A stretch of DNA of 64,000 bases. Origin: Flagellimonas zhangzhouensis. Its GTDB lineage: Bacteria; Bacteroidota; Bacteroidia; Flavobacteriales; Flavobacteriaceae. The stretch covers positions 1 to 64,000 of the forward strand of contig NZ_FNKI01000003.1 of NCBI RefSeq assembly GCF_900102925.1. The letters run 5' to 3'. Within the stretch, counting starts at the first letter, position 1. Each line of letters starts with the position of its first letter. Both the position numbers and the translations under genes were made by a program. The notes beneath the pieces are model-generated. The model searched no databases. It was not told where the DNA came from and saw only the letters and a program-made list of their open reading frames with translations. This document shows, in pieces, positions 1 through 9,098 of the stretch.

Positions 1-8
1 CGATTGTA

Positions 9-803
9 ATGGAAAAAACAATATTTGAGATAACTAAAATGGATTGTCCCTCAGAGGAAAATCTGATCCGTATGAAACTGGACGGAATTTCAAGTATTAC
101 AAATATGGACTTTGACATTCCCAACAGAAAATTGACCGTTTTTCATAAAGGACAAATTGACCAAATAGAAAAATCAGTTCTTGAACTGAATTTAGGTGGA
201 CAGAAAATATCGACTGAGCAAACGGACCAAATCGACTTTAATGAGCATACAAACCAAAGAAAACTACTTTGGACTGTCCTGGGAATAAATTTCGCCTTTT
301 TCGTAATCGAAATGGCTACAGGAATAATCTCAAAATCAATGGGGTTGGTTGCGGACAGCTTGGATATGCTTGCTGATTCATTCGTTTATGGAATAAGTTT
401 GATTGCTGTTGGAGGAACTATGTCCAGAAAAAAACAGATTGCCAAACTTGCTGGGTATTTTCAAATAACTCTTGCTGTAATTGGTTTTATAGAAGTTTTG
501 AGAAGATTCTTTGGGGCAGAACAACTTCCCGATTTTTCAACTATGATAGTCATTTCAATTTTGGCACTTATTGCAAATGGAATTTGTCTTTACATATTAC
601 AAAAATCAAAAAGCAAGGATGAGGCACATATGAAAGCAAGTATGATTTTCACCTCTAACGATGTAATCATCAATATGGGAGTAATAATTGCGGGACTATT
701 GGTAAATTGGTTAAGTTCTAACAAACCTGATTTAATAATTGGAACTATTGTTTTTGTTTTGGTGATTCAAGGAGCATTCAGGATTTTGAAACTTAGCAAA
801 TGA
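9..803 (+). CDS. CDF-type cation efflux transporter with N-terminal metal-binding-like domain
   Basis: This is a 264-residue inner-membrane protein predicted to export divalent metal cations. The first ~75 residues look like a heavy-metal-associated (HMA-like) domain with a MDCPSEE motif near residue 11. About five hydrophobic segments follow, with the CDF-type acidic pattern VADSLDMLADS in the first membrane pair. The large cytoplasmic C-terminal domain of classical CDF proteins is missing, so it is a short form. The start ATG is 8 bases into the window, so its promoter lies outside. It converges on traN. A diverged paralogue sits in opposite orientation at 42696-43490 (about 80% identical over the stretch compared). 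Metal specificity cannot be read from the sequence. Confidence 0.85.
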   Translation: MEKTIFEITKMDCPSEENLIRMKLDGISSITNMDFDIPNRKLTVFHKGQIDQIEKSVLELNLGGQKISTEQTDQIDFNEHTNQRKLLWTVLGINFAFFVIEMATGIISKSMGLVADSLDMLADSFVYGISLIAVGGTMSRKKQIAKLAGYFQITLAVIGFIEVLRRFFGAEQLPDFSTMIVISILALIANGICLYILQKSKSKDEAHMKASMIFTSNDVIINMGVIIAGLLVNWLSSNKPDLIIGTIVFVLVIQGAFRILKLSK

Positions 804-875
804 ACCAAAGTTCAAACAAACGATTCCATACTATCCCATTTTATGGTTATACTGAACCTTTCTCCATTTATTTTT

Positions 876-1664
876 TCATTTAATCAAAAGCTCTAGTCGC
901 CTACTTCCCTGCCATTCCAGGAGCACTATTTTTAGCCGTTCGTGGGCACCGGTCACATATTTGGGATATACATGGACAAACCGATACGTGGCACCGCTTT
1001 TAATTGTTTCTGGTTGTTGGAACCTAAGCAGTGGGTCCAATGGGGTCTCTTGATACGATGTCTTGCTTTTTGGACTGCCATTGATGCGAAGGATATCCAA
1101 GGTTTCAAGGTCATAATCGATTCCTGATTTGTTTTGCAGCTCGAAAACCAAGAACATTTCTCCACCTTGATATACCCTTTTTTCAAGTCGCAATTGCATA
1201 CCCTTGCGTCTAACCGTCCCCAAGTTTTCTTCGTTTTGTTCCTGGAGCAGTTGTTCCAATAGGGCCGAGCGTGTGCCATCTTTGACCAAGGTATCCAATT
1301 TCCTGGTCGGTATAGGACGTACCTTTCCCAAACTGTTTTGTTTATTGAGAAATAGATGCGTCCGGGGTAACCGATCTTTATAGGCAACTTTAAACTCATA
1401 GGCATAGCCATCCATGGTCACCACCCATAGATTGGTCGTTGTCCCATCGATGGCCTGCAACAGGCCAAAATAGTGTGCTTCTTCCCGATCATAGGAGAAG
1501 ACCGCATTTTCATTACCGGTTATGGCCTGCTTTATAGGGCTGGGAAAAAAAAGGGCGACATTCATCCGGTCATTGGCGTAAAGGGTATCCAAGGCTTGTT
1601 GGCCCCATACGAATGGGCCAAAACCAAAGGCAATAAGACTAATAAATAAACTCCTGATTTTCAT
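876..1664 (-). CDS. traN: Conjugative transposon protein TraN (VirB9-like)
   Basis: This 262-residue periplasmic/outer-membrane component of a Bacteroides-type mating apparatus matches the TraN (DUF4138) family in length and position. An N-terminal signal peptide is visible (hydrophobic stretch ending in FVWGQQ). By analogy with VirB9 it should form the outer-membrane core channel with TraM. I chose the ATG at 1664 over an in-frame GTG two codons upstream because it lies just after the TraM stop. It is the last gene of the tra operon; traO, traP and traQ, which follow it in CTnDOT, are absent, and the convergent cation transporter comes next. Confidence 0.85.
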   Translation of the reverse strand: MKIRSLFISLIAFGFGPFVWGQQALDTLYANDRMNVALFFPSPIKQAITGNENAVFSYDREEAHYFGLLQAIDGTTTNLWVVTMDGYAYEFKVAYKDRLPRTHLFLNKQNSLGKVRPIPTRKLDTLVKDGTRSALLEQLLQEQNEENLGTVRRKGMQLRLEKRVYQGGEMFLVFELQNKSGIDYDLETLDILRINGSPKSKTSYQETPLDPLLRFQQPETIKSGATYRFVHVYPKYVTGAHERLKIVLLEWQGSRRLELLIK

Positions 1665-1666
1665 GT

Positions 1667-2578
1667 TCACGATTTTAATAAGAATTGATAATGGTCTGTA
1701 ATCTTCACCTTAACGGCCCGATGGTCACGTTGAAAGATGTGTTTGATCCCATTGAGCCGGGGAAGGCCGGGTACATTGATTTCATCCAGGCCTTCATCCA
1801 AGGTCCGGTCCAGCACTTCGCCCTTGAGTCGGTTCCTCACATAGATACCCTCCCTTCCGTCCTGGGCATCATGGGCCTTCAGATTCAATGGAAGTTCTCC
1901 AGAAATTGTAAGCTCCACCATGACACGGTTGGGCCTGATCTTTACAAACCCATAGAGCCGGGTTCCCCTCGGAACCTTTATCCCATCGAGATCAACAGAT
2001 TCGGACAACCGCAGGTCCAGACGTTGTCCATCCCTTAGGGTTTGATCGCCATCCACATAGGCCATGATCTCAAAATGGTACAAGGCAGGATCAAGGGGAC
2101 TTGATGCATAAAAAAGTTGATGGGACAAGGACAGGTCCGCAACGGTCGGGGCCGAAATCGGTTCAGGTCCCACAGCTTCCAATATATCGTCATGACTCGG
2201 AGTTCTCACGATGACCTCCATCGGCCCTGGTGGTTCCACCCTATTTATTGAAAAGGAATTGGAGGCATACACACTATCGATGACACGTTGCTTTTCATAC
2301 TCCATATAGTCCGGGTTGAAATAGCCCTTGTCATCGATCATGTGTTCCGGATATATGGGAGGAGCGGTAATCTCACGTTCCTCTTTAAGGGCTTCCAAGG
2401 CCCTTAGTTTACTATCGTACTCGACCTGGTTCTCTTCCAGATCGGGAATGGGGATCCGCTCGGGATCCAATTCCGGTTCCTTGTCCTTTCCAAAGGTCAT
2501 GATGCCATAGATGGTAATGAACAGTACCACACATACCATGACCAGGACAAATACAATTTTATTCTTTTGGGCTTTCAT
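1667..2578 (-). CDS. traM: Conjugative transposon protein TraM (VirB10-like)
   Basis: This 303-residue bitopic protein has a short cytoplasmic N-terminus, one membrane segment (about residues 7-30), a proline/acid-rich linker and a C-terminal TraM/VirB10-like domain. The C-terminal region, with a VPRGTRLYG stretch and a LPRLNG stretch, is typical of the family. It should span the envelope and link the inner-membrane complex to TraN. The start at MKAQKN is preferred over a longer ORF beginning at 2608; it overlaps the traK stop by 20 bases, which suggests translational coupling. The traN start follows within a few bases. Confidence 0.85.
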   Translation of the reverse strand: MKAQKNKIVFVLVMVCVVLFITIYGIMTFGKDKEPELDPERIPIPDLEENQVEYDSKLRALEALKEEREITAPPIYPEHMIDDKGYFNPDYMEYEKQRVIDSVYASNSFSINRVEPPGPMEVIVRTPSHDDILEAVGPEPISAPTVADLSLSHQLFYASSPLDPALYHFEIMAYVDGDQTLRDGQRLDLRLSESVDLDGIKVPRGTRLYGFVKIRPNRVMVELTISGELPLNLKAHDAQDGREGIYVRNRLKGEVLDRTLDEGLDEINVPGLPRLNGIKHIFQRDHRAVKVKITDHYQFLLKS

Positions 2579-3185
2579 AGGCTTCCAGTTTACGAAGTGA
2601 GTTTTCAAAAAAATCAGTGATCAACAATCCATGCGGATTGTGCGGAAAGTTCCGTTCGACCTGCAACAAATGGCCCGAAGTGACCAGTTCGTAGGTATCG
2701 GTTACGGCACCTCTGTGGATCTGTAATACAATGCGAGTTTGAAAGGTCATGTTCGCTCCTTCCATCTTGATCTTCGACTCGATATGCTCCACTTTTTGAA
2801 CGAGGGAATATTGCAACAACCGATTATAGAAACCATCTGCTTTCTTTTGTTGATATACCTCGGCCACGGAGTTGTTTCCGAGCCAAAGGGCCTTTTCCAT
2901 ATGGGTTTCAAAACTTCCGGCATCCAACCCATAAAACCATCTATGGAACCGTTCCAAATGGGCCATTGCCTCTACTTCCAAGTGTTGACGTTGATCTACC
3001 CATTGCAACGGGATGACCTCCCCTTCCCCATTGACCACAAAGGCATGGTCCAAACCATTCTGGTGTATTTTGGCTACCACCATAATGGAGACCGAACATA
3101 CCAACCCCGAGACGATGACCACGGAAAGGACCACCCAGCGGTTCAACCGCAATACCTGCACTATATTTTTAAAAGGCGTTTTCAT
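2559..3185 (-). CDS. traK: Conjugative transposon protein TraK (VirB8-like)
   Basis: This 208-residue protein is the usual TraK length. A cytoplasmic N-terminus (MKTPFKNIVQ) precedes one membrane helix (about residues 19-38) and a periplasmic domain, as in VirB8-type assembly factors. The open frame extends upstream to 3536, but that part is antisense to traJ and is not translated in the family, so the ATG at 3185 is used. The gene sits 10 bases after traJ and overlaps traM. No separate traL gene is visible between traK and traM. Confidence 0.87.
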   Translation of the reverse strand: MKTPFKNIVQVLRLNRWVVLSVVIVSGLVCSVSIMVVAKIHQNGLDHAFVVNGEGEVIPLQWVDQRQHLEVEAMAHLERFHRWFYGLDAGSFETHMEKALWLGNNSVAEVYQQKKADGFYNRLLQYSLVQKVEHIESKIKMEGANMTFQTRIVLQIHRGAVTDTYELVTSGHLLQVERNFPHNPHGLLITDFFENSLRKLEAYESPKE

Positions 3186-3195
3186 AGACTTCAAT

Positions 3196-4035
3196 TTAAC
3201 CGGTGAACAATCGAAGGGTAAAGCTCGTGGCCCTTCGATACAATTTAAATTTGAGCAACACGATAAAGCCAATGGTCCCGAGTTCAATGATGGAGGCAAA
3301 GAATTCACTCCCAAAATCAAAACCAAAGAGGTTTCCCCAGAAATTGGTACTGATCTCCGTGTAGAGGTTATTGACGAACACATTGACCAAAAAGAAAGCG
3401 GGCACCAACATGTACACCGCTGCGTACAACTTAAAAAACTGATAGGCCAGGGGACGGAACTTTTCAAAGACGGCCAAGCTGATGACCAAGGGAAAAAAGG
3501 CCTGTAGGATCCCCAACAGGAAATACCGTTCTGCAAGGAACAAAGGATAGATGAACAAATCCATCAACCAAAGAATGACCCCGATGATAAAGGCCAAGAC
3601 CTTTAATCCGTACAAAGGAGTAACCAAGGCATCGTACAACAATGCCATGGCTTTCTTGGCGGCTTCCAAAGCACCCACATCCCGTTCCAGGTCCACATCC
3701 TGCAGCTGTAAAGGGAGGAGTGCCGGAGCCGTGTCCCGGTATTGGGCCTCAATGGCCACCAGGATCCCATCAAAAACTCCCAATACCTCAGTTGAAAAGA
3801 TGACCAGGAGCACCACCAAAAAATTCTTGGCCAGTTCGGTTGGGGTAAGGCCCCAGGTATGGCCATCGGTGGAAGCTATTCCCTCATTGTATTTCTTCAA
3901 TATGTTGACCAAAAAAAACAGGACGGCCAGGGTCTTCATCCCCACAATGGTATATTGGGAGAAATCACTGTCCTTGATGGTCTGGAAGACCGCATCCACA
4001 TATTCCAATCCTATGCCCAAAAAAATTCCTGCCAT
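3196..4035 (-). CDS. traJ: Conjugative transposon protein TraJ (VirB6-like)
   Basis: This 279-residue polytopic inner-membrane protein has several long hydrophobic segments (for example around residues 32-45, 62-85, 138-165 and 205-225), as expected for TraJ/VirB6-like channel proteins. It would form part of the inner-membrane translocation complex with TraK and TraG. Its ATG overlaps the stop of the upstream DUF4141 gene as ATGA, a sign of coupled translation. It is slightly shorter than the CTnDOT TraJ, with no internal break seen. Confidence 0.85.
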   Translation of the reverse strand: MAGIFLGIGLEYVDAVFQTIKDSDFSQYTIVGMKTLAVLFFLVNILKKYNEGIASTDGHTWGLTPTELAKNFLVVLLVIFSTEVLGVFDGILVAIEAQYRDTAPALLPLQLQDVDLERDVGALEAAKKAMALLYDALVTPLYGLKVLAFIIGVILWLMDLFIYPLFLAERYFLLGILQAFFPLVISLAVFEKFRPLAYQFFKLYAAVYMLVPAFFLVNVFVNNLYTEISTNFWGNLFGFDFGSEFFASIIELGTIGFIVLLKFKLYRRATSFTLRLFTG

Positions 4036-4640
4036 CAGTAGTTGGATTCCCGGTTATTGATGATATCCTGCATCCTCCGAAAGGAAATGATCTCGCGATA
4101 GCGTCGGGTCTTGACCTCCAATTCGGCCACCATTTCCTGGGACTGCACTTTTTTTTCCATCAAAATGGCGGTACGCTCCGCATCTGTCATCTTCAAAAAA
4201 TCACTGGACAAGATCTGGTTTACAAAATCCAGATCATCAATGGCCGTATCCATGATCTGTTCAAAGGCTTTGGATACCTGTTCCACCTCCCCGGCTTTGA
4301 TATAGGGGGAGTTCAAAATATCCCTCAGTTCATTTTGCACGGTATTGAAAAGGATTTCATTGTTCCGTGCCAATTCACGAACCGCCTTCAATTGCTTGAT
4401 GGTATTGTTCACCTTGACAATATTGTCCTTCTGTTCCTTCAAAAACTCCACAGTCTTCAAGAGTTCAGAGGTCTGCTTGGCCGATTCCAACAAGGATTTG
4501 GTCATACTGATAAAGTTCGTATTGTCATACACCGGCATTCCCTGGCAGGCACCGCCTGCAGGCAATAAGAGGGCCAAGGACAATGCCAAGATCCATAATC
4601 GAGGATTCTTCCAAAGGGTTTGTTTTATAGCTATTCTCAT
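4035..4640 (-). CDS. Conjugal transfer protein, DUF4141/TraI-type (VirB5-like)
   Basis: This is a 201-residue exported helical protein. A signal peptide covers residues 1-33 (LALLLPAGGACQG region) and could also be read as a lipoprotein signal around the Cys in GGACQG. The rest is strongly alpha-helical with heptad-like Leu/Val patterns, as in VirB5-like pilus-tip proteins and the DUF4141 family found between traG and traJ in Bacteroidetes ICEs. Both ends overlap neighbours by ATGA junctions (with traG upstream and traJ downstream). The function assignment rests mainly on operon position and architecture. Confidence 0.7.
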   Translation of the reverse strand: MRIAIKQTLWKNPRLWILALSLALLLPAGGACQGMPVYDNTNFISMTKSLLESAKQTSELLKTVEFLKEQKDNIVKVNNTIKQLKAVRELARNNEILFNTVQNELRDILNSPYIKAGEVEQVSKAFEQIMDTAIDDLDFVNQILSSDFLKMTDAERTAILMEKKVQSQEMVAELEVKTRRYREIISFRRMQDIINNRESNY

Positions 4641-7048
4641 AATATTTTCTTTTGTTGATTTAAAAATTCAGTAATGGCCCGTTCCATATTCCCAAACTGT
4701 TCAAAGAGTTCCATGATCTGACCATGTTCCACCCCATCGGTGAGATAGGCTGCATAGACCTCTGCGGGTACCTCCAAACGAAAGACATTGCTCTCCTTCC
4801 CGATCTTGATAAAGATTTCGGTGTATTTGCGTTCCCCTGTCAGATTATTTCTAAGGGACTTCAATTGATTTAGATCATGGTTGGAGAGGTTCAATCGCCT
4901 TGCCAGTTGATCATAGCCCTTTTCGTTCCGTAAACTGTACACGACTTGAGTATTCTCCAGAATACTTGCCGAAGTGGCATTTTCAGGTAACTGGTTGATG
5001 GATTGGAGGATGATCCCAATGGCCCCGTTCTGTTTTCGGATGGCCTGGTAATAGAATTCCACACTCTCTAGGACATTGGGAAACTTGAGCTGCTTGGCAA
5101 ACTCATCGAACATGATAATGCCCCTTTCCGAACGGTTTCGCCAAATGGTGCGTTGAATGGCCGACTTGATCAATTTGAGCATTACGGACAGGATTTCCTT
5201 ATTGTCGCGCACCTCATCCAACTCAAAGACAATTAAACGTTTGTCCTCAATTTTATAGGTCTGATCTTCTGCCATATGGAACAGAAAACTGTACAGTCCC
5301 CCGTCCACATATTCGGAAAGGATGTGCAAAAATCCATAGACATTGAAATCGGATTCCTGCACCCGGGTCTCTTCGATCAAGGTATCCTTGTGCTTATCAA
5401 TGAATTGATATAGGGAAGCCAACGAATGCCCCTCCCCGATCTTTTCATAATAGTGCAACAACACTTTTTTCAAGGCCACTTCCTTGGATTTGGTCACCTG
5501 GCTTTCAGCCATGAGCTCCAAAAGAAACAGGGCGAGATCTTCCAAGCGTTCCGGGGTCAAATCGGACTGTTCTGAAATGTAAAAGGGATTGATGCCCAGA
5601 TTCTTCCCCTGTTCGTATCGCAGGATGATATGATCATCGGGATACAATTGGGCAAATTTGGCATAGGAACCCCCTAGATCGATAATGACCAGTCGTACAT
5701 CGGCCTCAAAGTATTGACGTAGGATATTATTGGCCAAGAAGGATTTACCCTCCCCTGTCGGAGCAAAAATGGCAAAGTTTCGGGCCTTGATACGCCGTTT
5801 CCCCTTATCCCATATATCCTTGACCACAGGAATATTGTACTGTCTATCGTTAAAAACGATTCCTGTTTCATCCGAGCGGTAATTCGTGTTATTGATATAG
5901 AGGCATAGGGCTGCCTTCAGGTCCATCACAAAGAGATCTTCATTGAAAAAGTTGGAAGTATGGCTGGGACAGGAGTTCAAGAAATAATGAGTTCGTTCCT
6001 CTCCGCGGGGATGATAAGGGCGAATATCCAATTCCTTCAATTGCGCCTTGATGTTGGAGGCAATGCGCTTCAACACCCCAACTTCCGTATGCCAAAAAGC
6101 AATGTTCACATGGCCACGAACAATCCGCGTGGTATCATCCCCATTGATCCTGTCCAAGATATGTTGGACCTTGTTGCGAACCACTTTGTTCTGTGAACCA
6201 AAATTGGAGCTCTTGGAGAGTTCCTCAATTTTTTTGTCCAAAAGTTTACGCCATTGATGGGTATCGTCCAGATAAAGGATTTGGTTGATGATATGGTTTT
6301 CCCCCAACTCCAATCCCAGACCGTCCAAAAAACCCTTGTGAAAGCTGAACCCGTCCGAACTGAATTTGCCGTTGGGCACACTGCTCTGAACCGTTTCTCC
6401 GAAACAACCTTCATTGTTGATGGCCATCACATCGAAATAATGGTCACCAATTTCTATGGGGCCTTTACCTAGCTGGATATCCGTATCTAAACCTTGATTG
6501 AACCCATTGAAATAATCATGGGTATGCTGTAATATTGCTTCAGGATCCATGGGAACCATGGACACGCTTTTGGAGTTGTTGACATAGGATACCGCATCAT
6601 TCACGGCGATCACAAATTCAGCTACCTGCACATCCAATTTGCGATGCAATCCTTTTTCCACTTTTCGAAAGGGATTGACATATTTGGTGGCATTGAATGC
6701 CTTGTCAAGCGGAAGTACAAAGAAGAGAAAACTCTGATGGTCCAAATGCTCCCTACCCGCAAAATAATCATGGGTGGCCGTGGCAAGAAAAGTATCCTTG
6801 GGCAAACCTTCGGCATCGTAACCTTTCTTTTGGTATACATCCTGTTTATGGATAACCGTACCCACGGGCAAGGATTTAAAGGCTTGGAACCACATCCCGT
6901 GCAATTCTTCAAAATCCGCTTCAGAAAGGGAATAAATCTCTGGCAGTTCCACCTGATAACACAATACCACATTGCCATTGCTCCCAAAGACCACATGGTT
7001 TTGGATATCCAGGATCGGGTGAAATGCATTGAAATTGAGCTTAGACAT
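4637..7048 (-). CDS. traG: Conjugation ATPase TraG (VirB4-like)
   Basis: This 803-residue cytoplasmic ATPase powers T4SS assembly and substrate transfer. A TraG N-terminal domain occupies about residues 1-330. The P-loop ATPase domain has Walker A APTGEGKS near residues 429-436 and a Walker B-like IIMFDEFAKQ later. QLPENATSASILENTQ is a conserved stretch of the family. The start is the ATG of MSKLNF at 7048; an in-frame TTG lies two codons upstream. It overlaps the traF stop by 8 bases. No truncation is visible. Confidence 0.92.
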   Translation of the reverse strand: MSKLNFNAFHPILDIQNHVVFGSNGNVVLCYQVELPEIYSLSEADFEELHGMWFQAFKSLPVGTVIHKQDVYQKKGYDAEGLPKDTFLATATHDYFAGREHLDHQSFLFFVLPLDKAFNATKYVNPFRKVEKGLHRKLDVQVAEFVIAVNDAVSYVNNSKSVSMVPMDPEAILQHTHDYFNGFNQGLDTDIQLGKGPIEIGDHYFDVMAINNEGCFGETVQSSVPNGKFSSDGFSFHKGFLDGLGLELGENHIINQILYLDDTHQWRKLLDKKIEELSKSSNFGSQNKVVRNKVQHILDRINGDDTTRIVRGHVNIAFWHTEVGVLKRIASNIKAQLKELDIRPYHPRGEERTHYFLNSCPSHTSNFFNEDLFVMDLKAALCLYINNTNYRSDETGIVFNDRQYNIPVVKDIWDKGKRRIKARNFAIFAPTGEGKSFLANNILRQYFEADVRLVIIDLGGSYAKFAQLYPDDHIILRYEQGKNLGINPFYISEQSDLTPERLEDLALFLLELMAESQVTKSKEVALKKVLLHYYEKIGEGHSLASLYQFIDKHKDTLIEETRVQESDFNVYGFLHILSEYVDGGLYSFLFHMAEDQTYKIEDKRLIVFELDEVRDNKEILSVMLKLIKSAIQRTIWRNRSERGIIMFDEFAKQLKFPNVLESVEFYYQAIRKQNGAIGIILQSINQLPENATSASILENTQVVYSLRNEKGYDQLARRLNLSNHDLNQLKSLRNNLTGERKYTEIFIKIGKESNVFRLEVPAEVYAAYLTDGVEHGQIMELFEQFGNMERAITEFLNQQKKIL

Positions 7049-7319
7049 AGTCAAGGAGGTTTAACTGTTTTAGGCTTATGGTCTTGTGAAAGGTTTGCAC
7101 TACCTTCCATTGGAAAGGTTTCTTCACCCACTGCAACAATGCCCCATAGAGCAGGGCATTGAAGAGCAGTAGGCCCACGATGACACCAAAATGAAACGAA
7201 AAAATGATGATCAAGAGCGAACAGATGATAGACACCATCATCAGGGCAAACAAGGAAATGGACAGTCCCATGATCATGGCCCGCTTTCGAATATTTCTAT
7301 AGACCTCGAACTGTTTCAT
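7041..7319 (-). CDS. traF: Conjugative transposon protein TraF (VirB3-like, DUF4133)
   Basis: This 92-residue small inner-membrane protein has two adjacent membrane helices (about residues 14-36 and 40-62) and a short basic cytoplasmic tail, the DUF4133/TraF pattern. It acts beside TraG as the VirB3 equivalent. The ATG overlaps the last base of the traE stop codon, and the 3' end overlaps traG. Confidence 0.83.
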   Translation of the reverse strand: MKQFEVYRNIRKRAMIMGLSISLFALMMVSIICSLLIIIFSFHFGVIVGLLLFNALLYGALLQWVKKPFQWKVVQTFHKTISLKQLNLLDYV

Positions 7320-7606
7320 CAGACCACGATTCCGATGAGATAGGTAAAGATGCCGACAACGGCACCGGCGATCAACACGAATACCAAGACTCGGGTAATG
7401 CCCCTTTTTAGGTCAGCATTCTCCCCAAAGAAATGTCCGGCATTGAAAAGGAAACCCACTAAAAAGATAACTCCCAGGATTATGGGAAAGATGGCCCGAA
7501 TGGTATCGGAAATATCATTGACCGAATCCTCGATTCCTCCGATCTGGGCCAAAACGGCACTGGAGGTAAAAAGCAATAATAAGGTGATGAATAAAGATTT
7601 TCGCAT
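7319..7606 (-). CDS. traE: Conjugative transposon protein TraE (VirB2-like, DUF4134)
   Basis: This 95-residue protein has a clear signal peptide (cleavage after SSAVLA, about residue 20) and two membrane helices in the mature part, matching DUF4134/TraE and VirB2-like pilins. It would be the pilus/channel subunit and is the first gene of the tra operon. A perfect 12-bp inverted repeat lies about 60-85 bases upstream of its ATG (7668-7692), a likely operator for the whole operon. Confidence 0.83.
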   Translation of the reverse strand: MRKSLFITLLLLFTSSAVLAQIGGIEDSVNDISDTIRAIFPIILGVIFLVGFLFNAGHFFGENADLKRGITRVLVFVLIAGAVVGIFTYLIGIVV

Positions 7607-7901
7607 ATCGTAAACGTTTAAGGGTTAGACGATTATTGATATGTGAAAAGTATATGAAATTATACTACAAATAACTGATAATCAGTTATTTGTGAATATC
7701 ATTAAAACTACGTTCAAATAGCCTCAATTGGTCTGGAATCCATGCAGAATTTATGTGTCAATGACCAGTCCTTGTTCATAAGTGCCATCTGGGTCCCATC
7801 ACAAAAGCCTAAAAACGTCAAATGGTACCGATCAGGACATCAAAATATGTCATAGTATCACCCATTTCCAACTTTCATTTGACGACAATGGTAAAACCTT
7901 A
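7607..7901. other. Intergenic region upstream of traE
   Basis: These 295 bases separate the minus-strand DnaC-like ATPase gene from traE. The traE end is very AT-rich and holds the palindrome at 7668-7692. No supported gene is seen on either strand; short open frames here lack start signals and family features. It probably carries the tra operon promoter. Confidence 0.6.
7668..7692. promoter_or_regulatory. Perfect 12-bp inverted repeat upstream of traE (candidate operator)
   Basis: CAAATAACTGAT, one A, then ATCAGTTATTTG: both arms match perfectly around a single central base. It sits about 62 bases before the traE start and is not followed by a T-run, so an operator for a dimeric repressor or activator of transfer genes is more likely than a terminator. 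The regulator is not identified. Confidence 0.6.
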
Positions 7902-8561
7902 TTATCTTTTGTCTCTGCAGTCCTTATCGAAACCTACAAGATTGAAGAGTTCCCTCATTCTTGATCTTACCCGGTTCCCATATCTTGCCTCTAGCTCCTG
8001 CGCATTGAGATTGGTAGTGGCATGGGTCTTCAACCTATGGTCCGTGAACAGTTCGTATCGAGACAACAGAATCTCCCCCATGACATTGCACTCCTTTCCA
8101 AAATGGACCCCATCGGGCTCGACACCCATATCGTCAAAACAAAAGGATTGGTTGTTTCCATAATCCCCAATGATCTTAAAGCCCAAATGGTTGAAACCGA
8201 AGACAATGTTCCTTGAGGGTATTACCTCATAAGGTCTTTGGTGGGGCACCATGAACTTGAACAGTTTCATCAGACTGGTCTTCCCACAGCCTACAGGACC
8301 TGAGAGAAGAAGGCCTTTATCCACATCGATATCGAGCTGTTTACACCGTTCCTTGTCCTGGATGAAGTAGAGGCTGAGTTTATAAAGGATTTCCCTATCC
8401 TCCCTATATATCCTGAACTTTTTGCCAAACAGGAGCTTACCCTTGGCATCAAGATAGACCAGTATCTTATCAAAATCGTATTTGATTTCCCTGCCCTTCA
8501 AGGAGCCCAGTTCATAACTTATGGCACCTTCGGTGATGATATGTGGGGCCTTAAAATTCAT
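7902..8561 (-). CDS. DnaC/IstB-like AAA ATPase
   Basis: This 219-residue P-loop ATPase has Walker A SGPVGCGKTS (about residues 127-136), a Walker B-like FCFDDMGVE, and a sensor-like ATTNLN followed by RVRSRMRELF, the arrangement of DnaC/IstB-type helicase-loader ATPases. It overlaps the upstream initiator-like gene by 4 bases (ATGA-type coupling), so the two probably act together in replication of the circular ICE. The helicase partner is not in the window. It could instead regulate the initiator. Confidence 0.7.
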   Translation of the reverse strand: MNFKAPHIITEGAISYELGSLKGREIKYDFDKILVYLDAKGKLLFGKKFRIYREDREILYKLSLYFIQDKERCKQLDIDVDKGLLLSGPVGCGKTSLMKLFKFMVPHQRPYEVIPSRNIVFGFNHLGFKIIGDYGNNQSFCFDDMGVEPDGVHFGKECNVMGEILLSRYELFTDHRLKTHATTNLNAQELEARYGNRVRSRMRELFNLVGFDKDCRDKR

Positions 8562-9097
8562 AGCGGTTCGTTGTAGTCCTTGTCCTTGCTGGTCCGTAAG
8601 TTGTCCCGATATGGGACGGCGGGGGGGTGCTTGGATTTGTTTTCATCAACCTGTAACTCTTCCATTTTTATTTTTTTCCGTTTCTGCCCGTTTGTATTGT
8701 TTTTTATTGTTTGTATTTGTTTGTTTATAGGTACCAATGCTTGTCCAATGCTTGTCCCAATTTCGGTACGGTGCTGGTCCACTGCTTGTCCAGTACTTGT
8801 CCCAAAATCGAACATCTTGATCCGGCTGCCCTTATAGGGATTGTGGGATGGGGAATACAGAATATAGTTCCAATGGCTGAGCTCTCGGATGCAGCGGTGA
8901 TAGGTCGATTTGGACCCGATTTTAGCATAGGCCATGGCCTCTTCCCTACTGATGTAGAAATCGGCCACGAAATAATTTTGGTTCCACAATTGGAAGAGCC
9001 CGATATACAAACTGATATGGGTCGGGTTCAAACGGTTGTCCTTGGCAAACTGGGCAAACACCCCGTTCAAGTGTTTGATATAATTGACGTCTTCCAC
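8558..9097 (-). CDS. Replication-initiator-like winged-helix protein
   Basis: This ~179-residue protein resembles the helix-turn-helix replication-type proteins found beside DnaC-like ATPases on Bacteroidetes ICEs. The N-terminal ~100 residues (ISLYIGLFQLWN; ISREEAMAYAKIGSKSTYHR; LSHWNYI) fit a winged helix. The middle has short repeats (GTSTGQAV, GTSIGQAL) encoded by an 11-bp direct-repeat array, and the tail is basic and low-complexity. The start is uncertain: the open frame runs up to 9256, but the upstream part is antisense-like overlap with the HTH gene. I place it at a GTG directly after that gene's stop (TAGGGTG). Confidence 0.6.
   Translation of the reverse strand: MEDVNYIKHLNGVFAQFAKDNRLNPTHISLYIGLFQLWNQNYFVADFYISREEAMAYAKIGSKSTYHRCIRELSHWNYILYSPSHNPYKGSRIKMFDFGTSTGQAVDQHRTEIGTSIGQALVPINKQIQTIKNNTNGQKRKKIKMEELQVDENKSKHPPAVPYRDNLRTSKDKDYNEPL
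8738..8802. repeat. Iteron-like array of 11-bp direct repeats inside the initiator gene
   Basis: On the plus strand, units TGCTTGTCC occur at 8738, 8749 and 8783, with variants TGCTGGTCC at 8772 and TACTTGTCC at 8794. Spacing is 11 bp within each block and 23 bp between the two blocks, close to helical phasing. Arrays like this are typical of initiator-binding iterons, although here they also encode protein repeats. Confidence 0.55.
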
Positions 9098-9098
9098 C

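Noticed and set aside
2559..3536. 325-codon minus frame including the traK region
   Set aside because: Only the last 208 codons match TraK; the upstream part is antisense to traJ.
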